Shown here: positions 23,815-34,800 of the stretch, piece after piece
How the letters are laid out: the number at the start of each line of letters is the position of its first letter
How positions within the stretch are numbered: the first letter of the stretch is position 1
Assembly (NCBI RefSeq): GCF_963966145.1
Contig: NC_091046.1
Location: 47,554,001-47,618,000 of the forward strand
Source: Tenebrio molitor
Lineage: Eukaryota > Arthropoda > Insecta > Coleoptera > Tenebrionidae
DNA length: 64,000 nucleotides
Direction of reading: 5' to 3'
Position numbers and translations under genes: made by a program
Notes under the pieces: generated by a model
Seen by the model: only the letters and a program-made list of their open reading frames with translations
What the model was told of the DNA's origin: nothing
Databases searched by the model: none

Positions 23815-24140
23815 GCGCGTTCATAAAATCCTGGACTGGGAAGGCGTTGGAAACCATCAATTGTTCTGCTTTTTTAAAGCGTAGATTAATTGGAGCATGT
23901 TGACAGCTAACCTAAAATTTAGAGCCAAAAGAATTTTCTTTTTTTCTTTCTTTGCAATGTTTTACATTAAAAATAGAATAACTTAACAATTCCTATTCTC
24001 GAAGCAAATATCTAAGGGCACCCTTTGCTGAAAACAAACATGTTCAATTATGTCCCGATTAAACATAAACAAATGTCATCGTGTCAAACGGCGGGAAATT
24101 CCAAGTTTACACTGTTCTAAACGGTTTACTTTTTCCCAGA
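23815..24140. mobile_element. CCTGGGCTG MITE, copy 2 (right end lost)
   Basis: Same family as 12.52 and 32.60 kb, inverted relative to 12.52 kb. The left end GCGCGTTCATAAAATCCTGG is present; the right end stops near CGGTTTACTTTTTCCCAGAA without the CAGCCCAGG terminus. It sits between the two direct repeats, so it was inserted or retained there. Confidence 0.85.
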
Positions 24141-24169
24141 ATTTTTAGAAGCAACAAAACTTAAATTTA

Positions 24170-24477
24170 ACTCTGCTCAAATTCAAATTTTACATTAAAT
24201 TTTTAACGACAAAATCTAATCTTTTCGTTGACAAGTTATTTACTTAATTGTTGGTGTAGACCCCTATTTTTTAATGTTTAACAATCTAATAATAATCGCG
24301 CATAATTTTCGATAAAGAAAACATGTATTAAAATGACATTTTTTAACTTGAGGTAATTTTATTATCACTAATTGAACCTTCACGGTCTAAAATATCTGCA
24401 TTTTAAATTTCATAAAAATCCGTTGGCAAATAACCGAGATATTAGGCTCGAAAGTCTTAGCTGAGACACTCTGTATA
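24170..24477 (+). repeat. Direct repeat unit 2 (solo right arm)
   Basis: Second copy of the 23461-23779 segment, ending GACACTCTGTATAAT. It has a short deletion near its start and a handful of substitutions. It is not followed by a second TIR partner. Confidence 0.9.
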
Positions 24478-25587
24478 ATAGAAGTGAGGGAAGAAAAAGC
24501 TGTATGTAGAATGGGAGCGACGATAAAAATGTGGAAGGAACCCGCGGATTCAGGAAACCATCCTGACAAACTTAAGATCTAAATCGAGTCGCCACAGCGT
24601 GATGATAATCAGTCTGATCTGATTTTTCTTCTCGATCATTCGATCGTTTGATTCAGATCAGCTCGTCGACAAGCGTAGGTGAGAGCCTCGATGCATTGAG
24701 TCTCGCAGATGTGGATCTTCCAGCGGGCGATCACGTCTCCCGTTGCAATTGCACTCATTACTCGTCCAGCCGCTATAATTGGCCCACCAAGACGTGGGCC
24801 GACGTGTTGCATCAATTAGGGTAGTAATGGCGCTTGACATTCAATGAAATAATTGTGAGCAAAGTCGAGACACGAGCGCTCCGTACACATATTAATTCAA
24901 GTTGATAAGACGCACGACGGCCCGGGTGATCTCAGACGCAACTCCCACAAGTCGACGTGGTCAGAATCGCGCCGGCGAAGGAGTACCGCGTGAGTCACAT
25001 CGTGTGCATCGCTCCGGTGCCGCAACACCAATTAGTCACAACAACGAGCGACCGGACCTTTGTCTTAATCAACAAAGTAAACAATCCGGAGCGACTTGAT
25101 CCGAAATCCGAGGAGTTGGACCTAAATTAATTTATTGCCACCCGATCGTGATAAAATGAAGTTCGTTAAACCGAAACGATTGGGACCCGCATCTAACGGC
25201 CAACCTATGGTCAATTTAATGAGAGACTATTCCGTCCAATGATTGATGATCTCGACACTAATTAAAATATTTCCTTATAAATCCCGCATATACATATTTA
25301 CGAAATTGGTTCACCCGTTCCGAGTGGTTCAGAAAAAACGGCGTCAAAATCTCTCCGGCTTTAATTAATAACGCTGGGCATTAATTAAAACACCGATCCG
25401 ATTCGACCATTCCCATTTTATATTATTTCGAGTTGGTCGTACCGCGGTACTGCCGCACCATATGGGTGGTATCGCCGCCAAATTCCACGGACCCATTCGC
25501 TCCATTATGATTTCTCGTATTAGCGATTTAATTGAGGAAACTTGACATTAAGCAGATTCTTCGGCCGCTGATGAAGACGTTGTTTTT

Positions 25588-25629
25588 TCGCCTGGCGCGC
25601 CTCTGGGCCCGCTTTTATTGCCCAATGCT
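25588..25629 (+). repeat. RT palm motif fragment (internal deletion)
   Basis: Reads SPGAPLGPLLLPNA, which matches GVPQGAPLGPLLFxxx after removal of two codons. Surrounding sequence is single-copy. Confidence 0.5.
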
Positions 25630-26314
25630 CGATCATTTGCGGCCGTTTTATTCATAATTAAAACGAAATGACCCCCCTAACCTCTTTCGGTGTTCATTAA
25701 GAAAATTGCGTAGCACTTCATCAAGCCGGCTGATTTTTTCCCCCGTGAAGGTTTCTCTCGGCGTGAAAGTCTTTCGAAAACAAAGCCTACGCTCGTTCGT
25801 GACCAAAATTACCGAGTGATTAATGAAAATCCGACACCCGCCGCCACTGACTGCGGGACGCCCATCGATAAATATCGGTAAAATCAGTGCTGCCGGGTCG
25901 TTAACTGATGTCTTTTACTATGCTTTTTCCTAATGAAGGAAGCATAAATCAAGCGTCCGTAAAAAAGGAGTCATCATCCACCAGAGAGCAGCACTTGGAG
26001 ATTTTACGACATGTTATAACTTAAAATAGTAAAGACCTACCATATAAGATGATGGCTGGAGTAAACGACGTCTCGTAATGGCCACAAAAACGCCATTTTA
26101 CGCGACTCCAGGGAAAGATTTGACCTAATTTATCGCCCCGTCTAGGATAAATCTGTTTATAATTGCCGCGAACCGACCATCGGATCGGAAATCTCGGCCG
26201 TCCATCCATCATTAAAACACAATTACCCCGCGAGAGTTAATTGTTTTGGTACCGCCGACCGTACTGCTGGTAAAGTGTCCGATACGGGTCGATGACACCT
26301 GGTCCAGTTCTGGA

Positions 26315-26866
26315 TCTGGTGGAGTACCACCAAAATCGAGACATCCAGATTTGTCGACACCCGGTGTGAAAGATGCATTCCTCGCAACCCCGCCTTGTCC
26401 TTGGTGCATTCTGCATACAAAAATCTTCAGCGGTACTACACCCGTTGCTACTTGATGGTCCATCGACGGCTTGTCCCGTGGAAATCGGACGCGTTCTTCA
26501 CACCAACAAACGATGGGTGTTGCTGGATTAGCATACAATGGGACAGTTATTACTAATCTACTGCCGTCCAGCGTTTTATTCTCTTTTGTTGTCGCTTACG
26601 TAGTCTATTGTTGCCAAAACGTACACCTAGACTGTAATTTGATATTTAAAAATGTCACCTCGCCATTAACGTGCCTTCGGCACGCAACGAGCTACTCCCA
26701 GGTGGTACCGACGACTAAACGAGATTTACGAGGTCTCCCAATTCGCCTTTTCTGATGCAAGTACTTTTGGAAGTAGATTGTCTGGACCGCCACGAGGTTC
26801 TCAGTTAGATCGTTTTACACCTCCGGAGTACCTTCTGGAAAGAAATTTGGAATCGGCTGTATTAGA
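26315..26866 (+). repeat. Cluster of RT-motif-like blocks
   Basis: Successive plus-strand strings: SGGVPPKSRHPDLS (26315-26355), ATPPCPWCILH (26384-26416), LPGGTDD*TRFT (about 26697-26733), RGLPIRLF (about 26732), LSGPPRGSQLDRFTP (26778-26822) and TSGVPSGKKFGIGCI (26819-26866). Each resembles part of TSGVPQGSVLGPLLF. The last two are adjacent, in different frames. Spacing of 40-300 bp rules out a row of complete retrotransposons. The individual matches vary from good to weak. Confidence 0.4.
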
Positions 26867-27707
26867 ATCGATCTAAATGGAGTTGCTGCGTGCTCATTGA
26901 TATTATCATAGGTGTTGGTACTACTACAGAAGTGTTTTTTTTTGTTTGGTGTGCGGTGGTACCGAAGCGCCGGTTTTCCTCGTTGGATGGGAGCAGTTAG
27001 CTGACATTCCATTCTTGTTGGTGAATGATGTGGTCGGAAAAACTGGCACCGTGATAAAAATCTAGCAAAACCCGACGACTAATTGAGTGCAGGCGGCCCA
27101 GATGAGTGGACCACAATAACAAGTAGCAGCGCGCTGCGCAAAGGCTGAGGTCATGACATCAACTCCAGACATGATGATGGTCAGCATCTGCAACATACAC
27201 ATTACTCATTTTACTTACTGGTCTCGGTTAATTGATTTCAATTAGGAAAGATAGCCGCTCCATGTTGTCGTTAAGCTGGTGCTAGTCCCATTAATGTGAC
27301 ATTATTTACGTGGACAAAAACGAATTCACACCCATATATGTGGAGCGGTCGCTCGTCAATGAGTAACCTCCACCAATTATGAATCGAAAACGCATCTTCG
27401 ACGCACTTAATCAAAACGACGTGATCATCACGATTCTGTCGGCTTTGGAAATTGTTTCCACTCGAGGCTGATTGGTTTGGGAGCAACAAGAACAAAATCG
27501 ATCCGAGAGGCTCTATGAAGATATACGCCACAAAAACAATACGTCGGGCTTTCATTGGTACTGCCTCGAGGTCAAAGCACAACCATAACTAATGTAATTT
27601 ATTTAAATAGCCATCAATCAGGGAGCGAGTGCTCCACAGATCATTAGTACTTGTAACTTTTCCACTCTCCGATCGGACCAGAAAGATCCATCACGCGGTC
27701 GTACCCG

Positions 27708-27752
27708 GCCGGGCTCCCCCAGGGTGACGCGCTCGGTCCTCTCCTGTTCCCC
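27708..27752 (+). repeat. RT palm motif fragment
   Basis: Reads GLPQGDALGPLLFPRS, the most intact copy in the window (GLPQGDALGPLLF against GVPQGxxLGPLLF). There is no stop or frameshift inside it, but neither side continues as RT. The surrounding 100 bp is unusually GC-rich. Confidence 0.7.
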
Positions 27753-28584
27753 CGCAGCTGCGCCCGGGATGACAGTTCGTTATCTCATCTGCATATCGCG
27801 GCGCAAAAAACCGCCAGTTGTTCACTTTAATTTAATAAATAAAAATTAATGCAGGAAATAAGTACGATCGCACTGGTGAGCGTTTTTTCTGGCGGTTTTT
27901 TGTCCGACTAGAAAAAAACACGCACCGGGGGACGCCCTGACAGCCGGCACTCTCTTTTGTTTTATCCCCGACCATTCCGGCGAGATCTTGGAGCAGCTGT
28001 TGGTACCGAAACGGCTATCTGCCAGCGATTTGTGTAATTGTCGTGGCGTGCGATGTTGTGTTGTTTTTTTTTTCTTTAAGTACTCGATACCCGCAGCGAT
28101 CGATTCAATGTGAATACGGCTTAATTAAATCAATGCCAGCACAAATTAAAATTCATAAATTATTAATTTGTGCGTGAGAATGCCGAGTCATTGTAGGCGC
28201 GAGTTTGCAACAATTAAAATGTCTTTATCGCAATCGGTACGACCCCAAGGTTGTACCGCGCGGGGCGATAAGTCCCAAGCTCGCCGAAAATGGCGGACGG
28301 ACGCCATTATATTCGCACAAAAATTAATAAATAAGAGCTGCAGTCATTTAAACCACGATTTGCATAGGAATGCGTGCTTGATTATGGAATAAAATTTAAA
28401 TTAATTTCAATTTAGACATTTTTTGTCAGTTTCGTTTCCACCCGTCATTTTGGACACCAGCGACGCGGAGTCAACTCGCTGCCACACAAATGTTCAAATC
28501 GTCGGGTTTCAACAGTAGGTACTCGCAAGAATCGGCCTCGAAATTGCTTTGAATTGATTGAAAAGAGTACTCGCAGGTTCGTTT

Positions 28585-28632
28585 TGGTGGTACTTGGAGC
28601 CGTCCCCGCGGTACCACTTTGTGGAATCGAGC
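28585..28632 (-). repeat. RT-motif-like block (PQSGT type)
   Basis: Minus strand reads SIPQSGTAGTAPSTT, similar to GVPQGTVLGPLLF with one inserted residue. It contains GGTACC. Confidence 0.35.
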
Positions 28633-29550
28633 CGAGTCCGCTCCTGCTCGCCGGTACTATCTCGCGGTGCATTTTTGCGATTCCGCAGATGACCGAAGGG
28701 TTTTTGCGCAATTATAAGGGCGTTCCGATTGTTTATTGTCGGCCTGTTGCGGGACATTGCTCGGTCGTAAATTGCAATTAACGCTGCAAATTCCGAGAGG
28801 CATTAGTGGAAGAATCGACGGCGCGGAATGAAGAGCCTGACTCTTTTCAGAACGCTCGCCACGGAATCCGAAACGGGGTGGTGATTGGGGTGAAAAAATA
28901 AAAAACACGGCAAAACACGAATGTGCACTTCGCTCGGGAGTCGTTATCGCCGGCTCAACTTCGATTCGATTCTGTCGATTTGATGCCTTCAAGATGTGTA
29001 AAAGTTGTATAAATTTAACAAACTATTAACAGCTTCCGAAGCATCGCCGTACAAATTAGATTGGTGAGATAAGTGGTGTTCTTTGATCTCCGGGCTCGAC
29101 AAGACACACAGACTTGACATTGTAAATGATTCCGGCGATGACAAACATCATCGAGTGCGACTTTTAAGAGCTCTTTAAACAGATGATACACATGTCTTCC
29201 ACTCGTCTCATTACAGTCGATGAATCGATCCACTTTGATTAAATTACCACGGCCGTGACTAATTAAAAAAAAAAAAACTCATCTGCGACTGTTCCGATCG
29301 GGTTTTTAGATTGTATCGCTTGATTAATTATGAAAATGTTTGCGTTAATATGCAAATCGCTGCCGTTATTTGGGACGCTCTAACTAAGCCATTTTCGAAT
29401 TGTTCCAACTCGACTGGATTAATTTAAATCGCCCAATTTAAAATTCTAGAATTGAATTGTTTACCACGACCAAATCGAGCCGCGCGGTATTTACAAAATT
29501 CAAATTTATTTATTTTCGAAAAAAAATTTAATTCGAATCGAATTTGACAA

Positions 29551-30180
29551 TTAAAAAAATTGCCAATTTAAAATCACCGTGTTATGTCATAACAGTGCAA
29601 GAAAATAGACACGGAGATGCTTTTTTAGCACTTTTATGACTGTTAGCACTAGGAAATCACATACAGTAGTGGATCGATAGCAACAAACATATTTCTGAAG
29701 TTTGTCTTTCCCAGAACATAAAACCAAAGAGCTGCCTACACTGACATTGCAAACTGTTTATTCACATGACGCTCATTCGAATTTGGACGTTCTCTTGCTT
29801 AGGCTCTTCTTCACAAGTAGAAAATTACAAAGTAAAAGAAAAATGTATTCTTCCATAATCTGGAAAGCAGGTGGTTTCTGAAAAACTCAGCGGTTAACGA
29901 CTAAACAGGAAGTTTGAAGTACCTACATATACCTAATTACTTTTAATGACTTACATTTTTAAAACTGATAACATAAATTAACTATTGTAAATTTAACAAA
30001 ACTGTGTCAACATGAACAGTATCTCTGAACATTTTATTGTCCAAGATAATTCTTTGTTATCTTTTAATTCTAGACCTTGTACAAATATCTTGGTCTGCAA
30101 AACACTCTTTTGCAGTAGTTATTACGATTTCATTAGTAGAGAAACTTTCTTCCCTTTCGAATATTTGTTGAGGGATAATC
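29551..30180. other. No gene seen
   Basis: AT-rich spacer upstream of the transposase relic; nothing recognised. Confidence 0.6.
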
Positions 30181-30189
30181 CCCAGGTGT

Positions 30190-30360
30190 CAAATCCGTCG
30201 AATATGGAGGTTAGTCAGTGAATTCGAACCTTAATTCACCAATTCTTTGCCACATAATCAGATTTTCTGGATTTCTGCATAACTCAAGCTCAAATTTCCG
30301 CCCCAGAAGAAATCTAGAGGTGTTAGATCCGGAGATCTACAAACCTACTTTATGGAAGAA
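30190..30360 (-). pseudogene. Mariner/Tc1-type transposase C-terminal relic
   Basis: Minus strand reads CRSPDLTPLDFFWGG (about 30293-30340), the canonical SPDLxPxDFFLWG signature that carries the second catalytic Asp region of mariner/IS630-Tc1 DDE/D transposases, followed by YAEIQKI before a stop. The plus-strand frames 30012-30221 and 30218-30436 are antisense shadows. Terminal repeats were not found, so the element is truncated. Confidence 0.75.
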
Positions 30361-30559
30361 GAATATTTTTGCTCCTTTTTTCGTTTCAAAAGATAGACTG
30401 CTTTGCCACCATGATAAAAATGTCTCAGTTTGTTGATTTTGTTCAAAACTGTATTTGTTACTCGTTTCCAGCTCCTCCCGTGAAGCTTTTCGTTGTTTTT
30501 TTTTTTGGTACAAAAAATGCAGCATCTACTCGCACCATTTTAATTGAGTAATTTTGTGT

Positions 30560-32599
30560 GCCAAATCAAGATAACTGCACGGTGCTGTACGCGAGGTTAA
30601 AGGTTTTTCTGTTGCCTCATTAAGACGTGTGTGGCGAATGAATGTCATTAGGCTCAAATAAGAATAATTTATGCGATACGTGAAGGAATAATACGCGGAA
30701 TACTCCAACAAAGTATAGAGTACGAGTGGTAAGTAATGCGGGTCAATTATACCCTCCATTAATTTTTCTAGCTTATTAAGTTCGCTTATGAAACGGTTTC
30801 GAACGTGTATACGCGGCTTGGGTGCGACTTTACAACTCTCTTAATTAGAATTTTGTAATTCGTTGCCGGCACGGATGCAAAATTTCTGAATTTATGGTGT
30901 AGGTGCGTACCGACTCGGAAATGTGTGGCTCTTGGCTTAATTATGAATCGCTGTTTTGCCACCAAGTCAAATTAACAGGTTTTTAAAAAAGACACAACCA
31001 GCGGTCAATCAGCAGGTAGAAATACACAGCTTCACAGATGTCTTTTTCCTTGCTAAATGCTCTTTAATAAGGTAGTAAACAACGTCGGTTTTTTGCAATT
31101 CCTTGAATTTTTTCTTTCAATTATACGATCGTTGTGTGAAGCAGCACAGGTGGATTTTTTACTTTTACTTTTTATAACGTACGGCTCGGCTACCGTAAAT
31201 AACTCACTTCCAAGTTTTTCTCTAGATGTAATGGACCAATTAAATTTTTTTTTTACTGTTCATTACTTCACATAGTCTACAAAAATCTTTGGAAAAATCC
31301 TTTAATTAAATCCACACAAATTATTCTCCACACTGATACTTCTACATATTATCTGATTTTTGACCCCAAGTTTCTTCATTTTGCCCAAATCACAATTTCT
31401 TTTAATTCTATGTTTGTTCTTCTTTGGTCTTCCATTTTGTTTCAAGTGTTGCCAACTAGACTCCGCTGGTGATGGCGTGATGGGGATTTGAAAGCTCACA
31501 ATAAATAATTCCCTCTAACTCCAACCATACAAAGTACACAATTTTCTTCAAGCAAGGTCGTTGTTAGACTGGGATAATGATCTTTCAATGGTATTTGATC
31601 CATTGTTTCGATCACGTAACAGATTGTAAAGAGTTTATTTTCAATTCTCTGCTAAAATTCTTAGAGACGCCTAGATCACTATCTGAACAATGTCCTAATT
31701 TACAATAGAAATTTTCCCCAAAACCACAAATTTACAATTAAATTTATCTGCATTTCTTCAGAATTTTATTTTTCTGTTCTAACAATAAATGGACAAGTTA
31801 AAGCCGCTTTATTTTTATGATTCCCCCTATTAAAATATTTATAATTTTTGAAATAACAAAGATCCATGAAGACAGAATAAAAACTTTTTAATTTTGGAGT
31901 AAGTTCTCCAGATCTAGTACTTTTTGATTTTTTTTCGAGTCAAAATTAAAGCACGGGTTACCATAAGGTTTTTTGAAGAGTAATCAGAATACTAGAGTAA
32001 TTTTCCTATTTCCAAATACAAATTTTCCGGTTTTCTGTGGACTAGGGAGTCATCAAAACCTTTAGGACTTGCTGACAAAAAGCTTAATGTTTGAAAATCT
32101 GTGAAAATTGTAAAAGACTCTTGAGCAGAAGTCTGAAAAATATTGCAGGGAATCTGTAGAAGACATTTGACCACAGAAATGATGAGTTTCGCTTCGTAGT
32201 TTCATTTGGAAGCTGAGCGGAAAATCTTTCATAAAAGCCAAAAGCTCAAGGCTGACGTTTTCGTCGAATTCGAGATGATAGACAGGTGAAGAAGCAAGAA
32301 AGGACGAAGAGCAACAAAAGAAAAACTTGAAGTGATTGAATCTGGTGTCTGGGTTTATGAAGAAATCGATTTAAAGGAAGAAAGATTCACACTACAGGAA
32401 ATAAAAAGACTAATCTCATGCTCTCAAGAGCTTCTCTGGAGCATCCTTGACTTGATTTTGTATTAACATAATTATATTAAGACGTGTTATGTACATTTTT
32501 CTTACAGAATTACAAAAAAAGTCACAAGATGACAAGAATTTGACTCTAGATAAACAAAATTTCACTTAATGGTGTCAACAATAATTTGAAAAAAATCAT
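30560..32599. other. No gene seen
   Basis: AT-rich, low-complexity in places. One ATG-less open stretch near 32289-32466 (RRATKEKLEVIES... ending DLILY) looks protein-like but is short and unsupported. Confidence 0.55.
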
Positions 32600-32929
32600 C
32601 CTAGGCTGGGAAGGCGTTGGAAACCGTCATTTGTTGTGCTTTTTTAAAGCGTAGATTAACTGGAGCATGTTGACAGCTAACCTAAAATTTAGAGCCAAAA
32701 AAATCTTTCTTTTTTTTTGTTTCTTTGCAATGTTTTACATTAAAAATAGAATAAGTTAACGATTCTTATTCTCGAAACAAATATCTAAGGGCACCCTTTG
32801 CTAAAAACAAACATGTTCCATTATGTCCCGATTAAAGATAAACAAATGTCATTCATATCAAATGGCGGGAAATTCAAACTTTACACTGTTCTAAACGGTT
32901 TAATTTTTCCAACGCCTACTCAGCCCAGG
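32600..32929. mobile_element. CCTGGGCTG MITE, copy 3
   Basis: Begins CCTAGGCTGGGAAGGCGTTGG and ends CCAACGCCTACTCAGCCCAGG, with the family core in the same orientation as the 23.8-kb copy. The outer ATAAAATATCG-type extension of copy 1 is weak or absent here, so ends are given at the CCTAGG/CCAGG boundary. Confidence 0.85.
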
Positions 32930-33770
32930 AAACATTTTGGAATAATTTTAAAATGACTTGTAGATATTTCTCGATTTCTATGAAATACAAAATTTAAATT
33001 AAATTAAGTTTCCGTCATTTATCAATCTTAGAGAAGAAATGCAAATTAAAAAGATACTAAACTAATTTAATGAAGCACTTTTTTGTGATCGTATAACTTC
33101 CAAAAATTATTCATTTTCTTCACTCTGCGCTAGTGATTAAGTTTACATTTAATTAATTCCGCCATATTTAATTGTTACATGATAATTCCACTAATCCTGT
33201 TATAAATTTCGCAACATGATTAATTATATTTACTAATTCGAATCCGTTTCAACAATTTACCAAACAAGTTCCTACTTTTTTTTTAATTAATTAGAAACGG
33301 ATTCTGTCAATTGTGAATATATGGTACTTCTACGCTTGAGTTGCCACTATATTAACTACCACTTGTAAAAAATTAAGACAAAAACTCATAAGAATTTAAT
33401 AAACGCTAGTGCAACAGGATGGAGCTGTATCACATTTCCTAGGCTTGTGACAACGTTAACTCTGTTGGTCTTCGTCCCTGTAGAAATTTCATCTGTTTCA
33501 GGGGGAAATTATTTTTGGGGTTTTGTGTAAAAAAAGACGTTCTAATCGTCGTCCGTAATTAAAAATATGTTTGTAGCGTCAGTTCTTTAACCTTTTTCGT
33601 CCACACATGCACACTCACACATAACCGAACAATGAGTCAAAGGAGAGGAAAAAAAACAATGCGCATTGTTCGAGCGACTTCGAAATTACTAAGGCCATTT
33701 AAATAAATAAAGATAATGGTCGTATTTTGTTTAAAATAATTATACGTTTTCTGTTTTTATAATTAGAAAA
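32930..33770. other. No gene seen
   Basis: AT-rich spacer; a short inverted pair around AAACGGATTC (near 33295) and AATCCGTTTC (near 33241) could be a small palindromic repeat. Nothing else recognised. Confidence 0.5.
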
Positions 33771-34556
33771 ATGGCCATTATAGGGTCAACGATGTGTGCG
33801 AGAAAGAGAGGTAGCCGGTGGTCGACCCAACCCAAATCTGTGATTTATTCAGCTCGTTCGCCGCATTTCCTCCGACCATTGCCACATTACGGCTCGGTGG
33901 CAATCAAGCCCGATAAATATTTAGTCCTGCGGTGCAGGAAAACCGTCCGGTGCGTAACACGCGCGCTCTTTTCCCGTGTAGAAAGTCGAGGAAGTGGCGT
34001 CGCAAAGAGGCATTCGTTGTTGTCGTTTCCATGCGCTCATGTCGGACATGTTCAGACAATTAACGGCGCATTCTCGGCCTGTTATCGGCAGTTTTCAGGG
34101 AAAAATCGCCGCCGTATTTATGGACGGCATTTACCACCGCGCCTAGAAATGCTCACAACGTTCACACCACGAGGAATTTTACAAATTGCCCAACACTTCC
34201 TCGGTTGCATGGTCCAATGCCTCCAACCTCAACATCTGCACACGAGTGCGACACTAAAACTCCCAATAGTTGTGAGTTCGAGTCACGAAGAACGGACGAG
34301 AATCGTGCCCCGGGCACGACCACGAATATATTGCCTTTTAGTCAAACGGAAAAATCGGATTTTGCCTTTTTTCTGCGGGCTTCTTCGTGCCTTTACCATT
34401 TCTTTCGGTCGTGCCCGCAAGGCTTCGCCCACTCCGTCCGCCACAAAGGACCAGGAAGTTAACGTGTTGTGCGAAACACCAGGGAACGATTGTGGGAATG
34501 CTCGCTGGTCAACCGTCTTCGGCAAAAGACGAATTGCAAAAGGCGGAACAACGTGA
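33771..34556 (+). other. Longest open frame in the window (261 codons), unassigned
   Basis: The frame starts at an ATG in good insect context (AAAAATGGCC) and runs 261 codons in a GC-richer island. The product would be strongly basic (many Arg/Lys), with no signal peptide, membrane segment or domain that I recognise; Ser-, Arg- and Pro-rich stretches look like translated non-coding sequence. On the minus strand the same DNA holds an RT-like string GVSHNTLTSWSF near 34455-34495. No poly(A) signal directly follows. It may be chance in GC-rich DNA or an unknown gene. Confidence 0.2.
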
Positions 34557-34604
34557 ACAATATTTAGAAAAAAATTAAAAACACAAAATCACTTTTATTA
34601 GACT

Positions 34605-34800
34605 TGTACGATTTTATTTCTAACTAGCCCCCTCGCAAGGTGGTGCAATAGTTTATACACTCAAACTTGAGTTAAAGAAGCACTCTAACTGTTAGTGAAG
34701 GCGCAATCAAAATCTGTTCAGTAGTTCCTGAGTTATAAGAGGACAAGCGATACATACATAAATACAAATTTTGTCTTGTTTAATATATTAAGCAGCAGGA
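34605..34800 (+). mobile_element. 3' tail of an RTE-like LINE or derived SINE
   Basis: The stretch TTTCTAACTAGCCCCCTCGC near 34617 and the stretch GTTCAGTAGTTCCTGAGTTA near 34718, followed by ACATACATAAATACAAA, resemble the conserved 3' ends of RTE-type elements in insects (CTAGCTGACCC... GTTCAGTAGTTxxxGAGTTA... short TACA-type tail). Only the tail is present. The family identity rests on recalled motif similarity. Confidence 0.45.

Larger units (their letters stand above)
24478..29550. other. GC-richer non-coding block, densest in RT-like blocks
   Basis: No host exon recognised over 5 kb. TTAATTA words, five GGTACC words and about ten RT-signature-like strings are present, clustered at 26.3-27.0 kb. 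The longer open frames (up to 111 codons) overlap on both strands and lack splice or codon evidence. Confidence 0.5.

Noticed and set aside
32289..32466. Open stretch ending QELLWSILDLILY as an exon
   Set aside because: No ATG, no clear acceptor in the right frame, and 58 codons is within chance for this base composition.
34255..34290. tRNA-like T-arm string GTGAGTTCGAGTCAC
   Set aside because: No matching acceptor, D-arm or anticodon stem could be built upstream or downstream.
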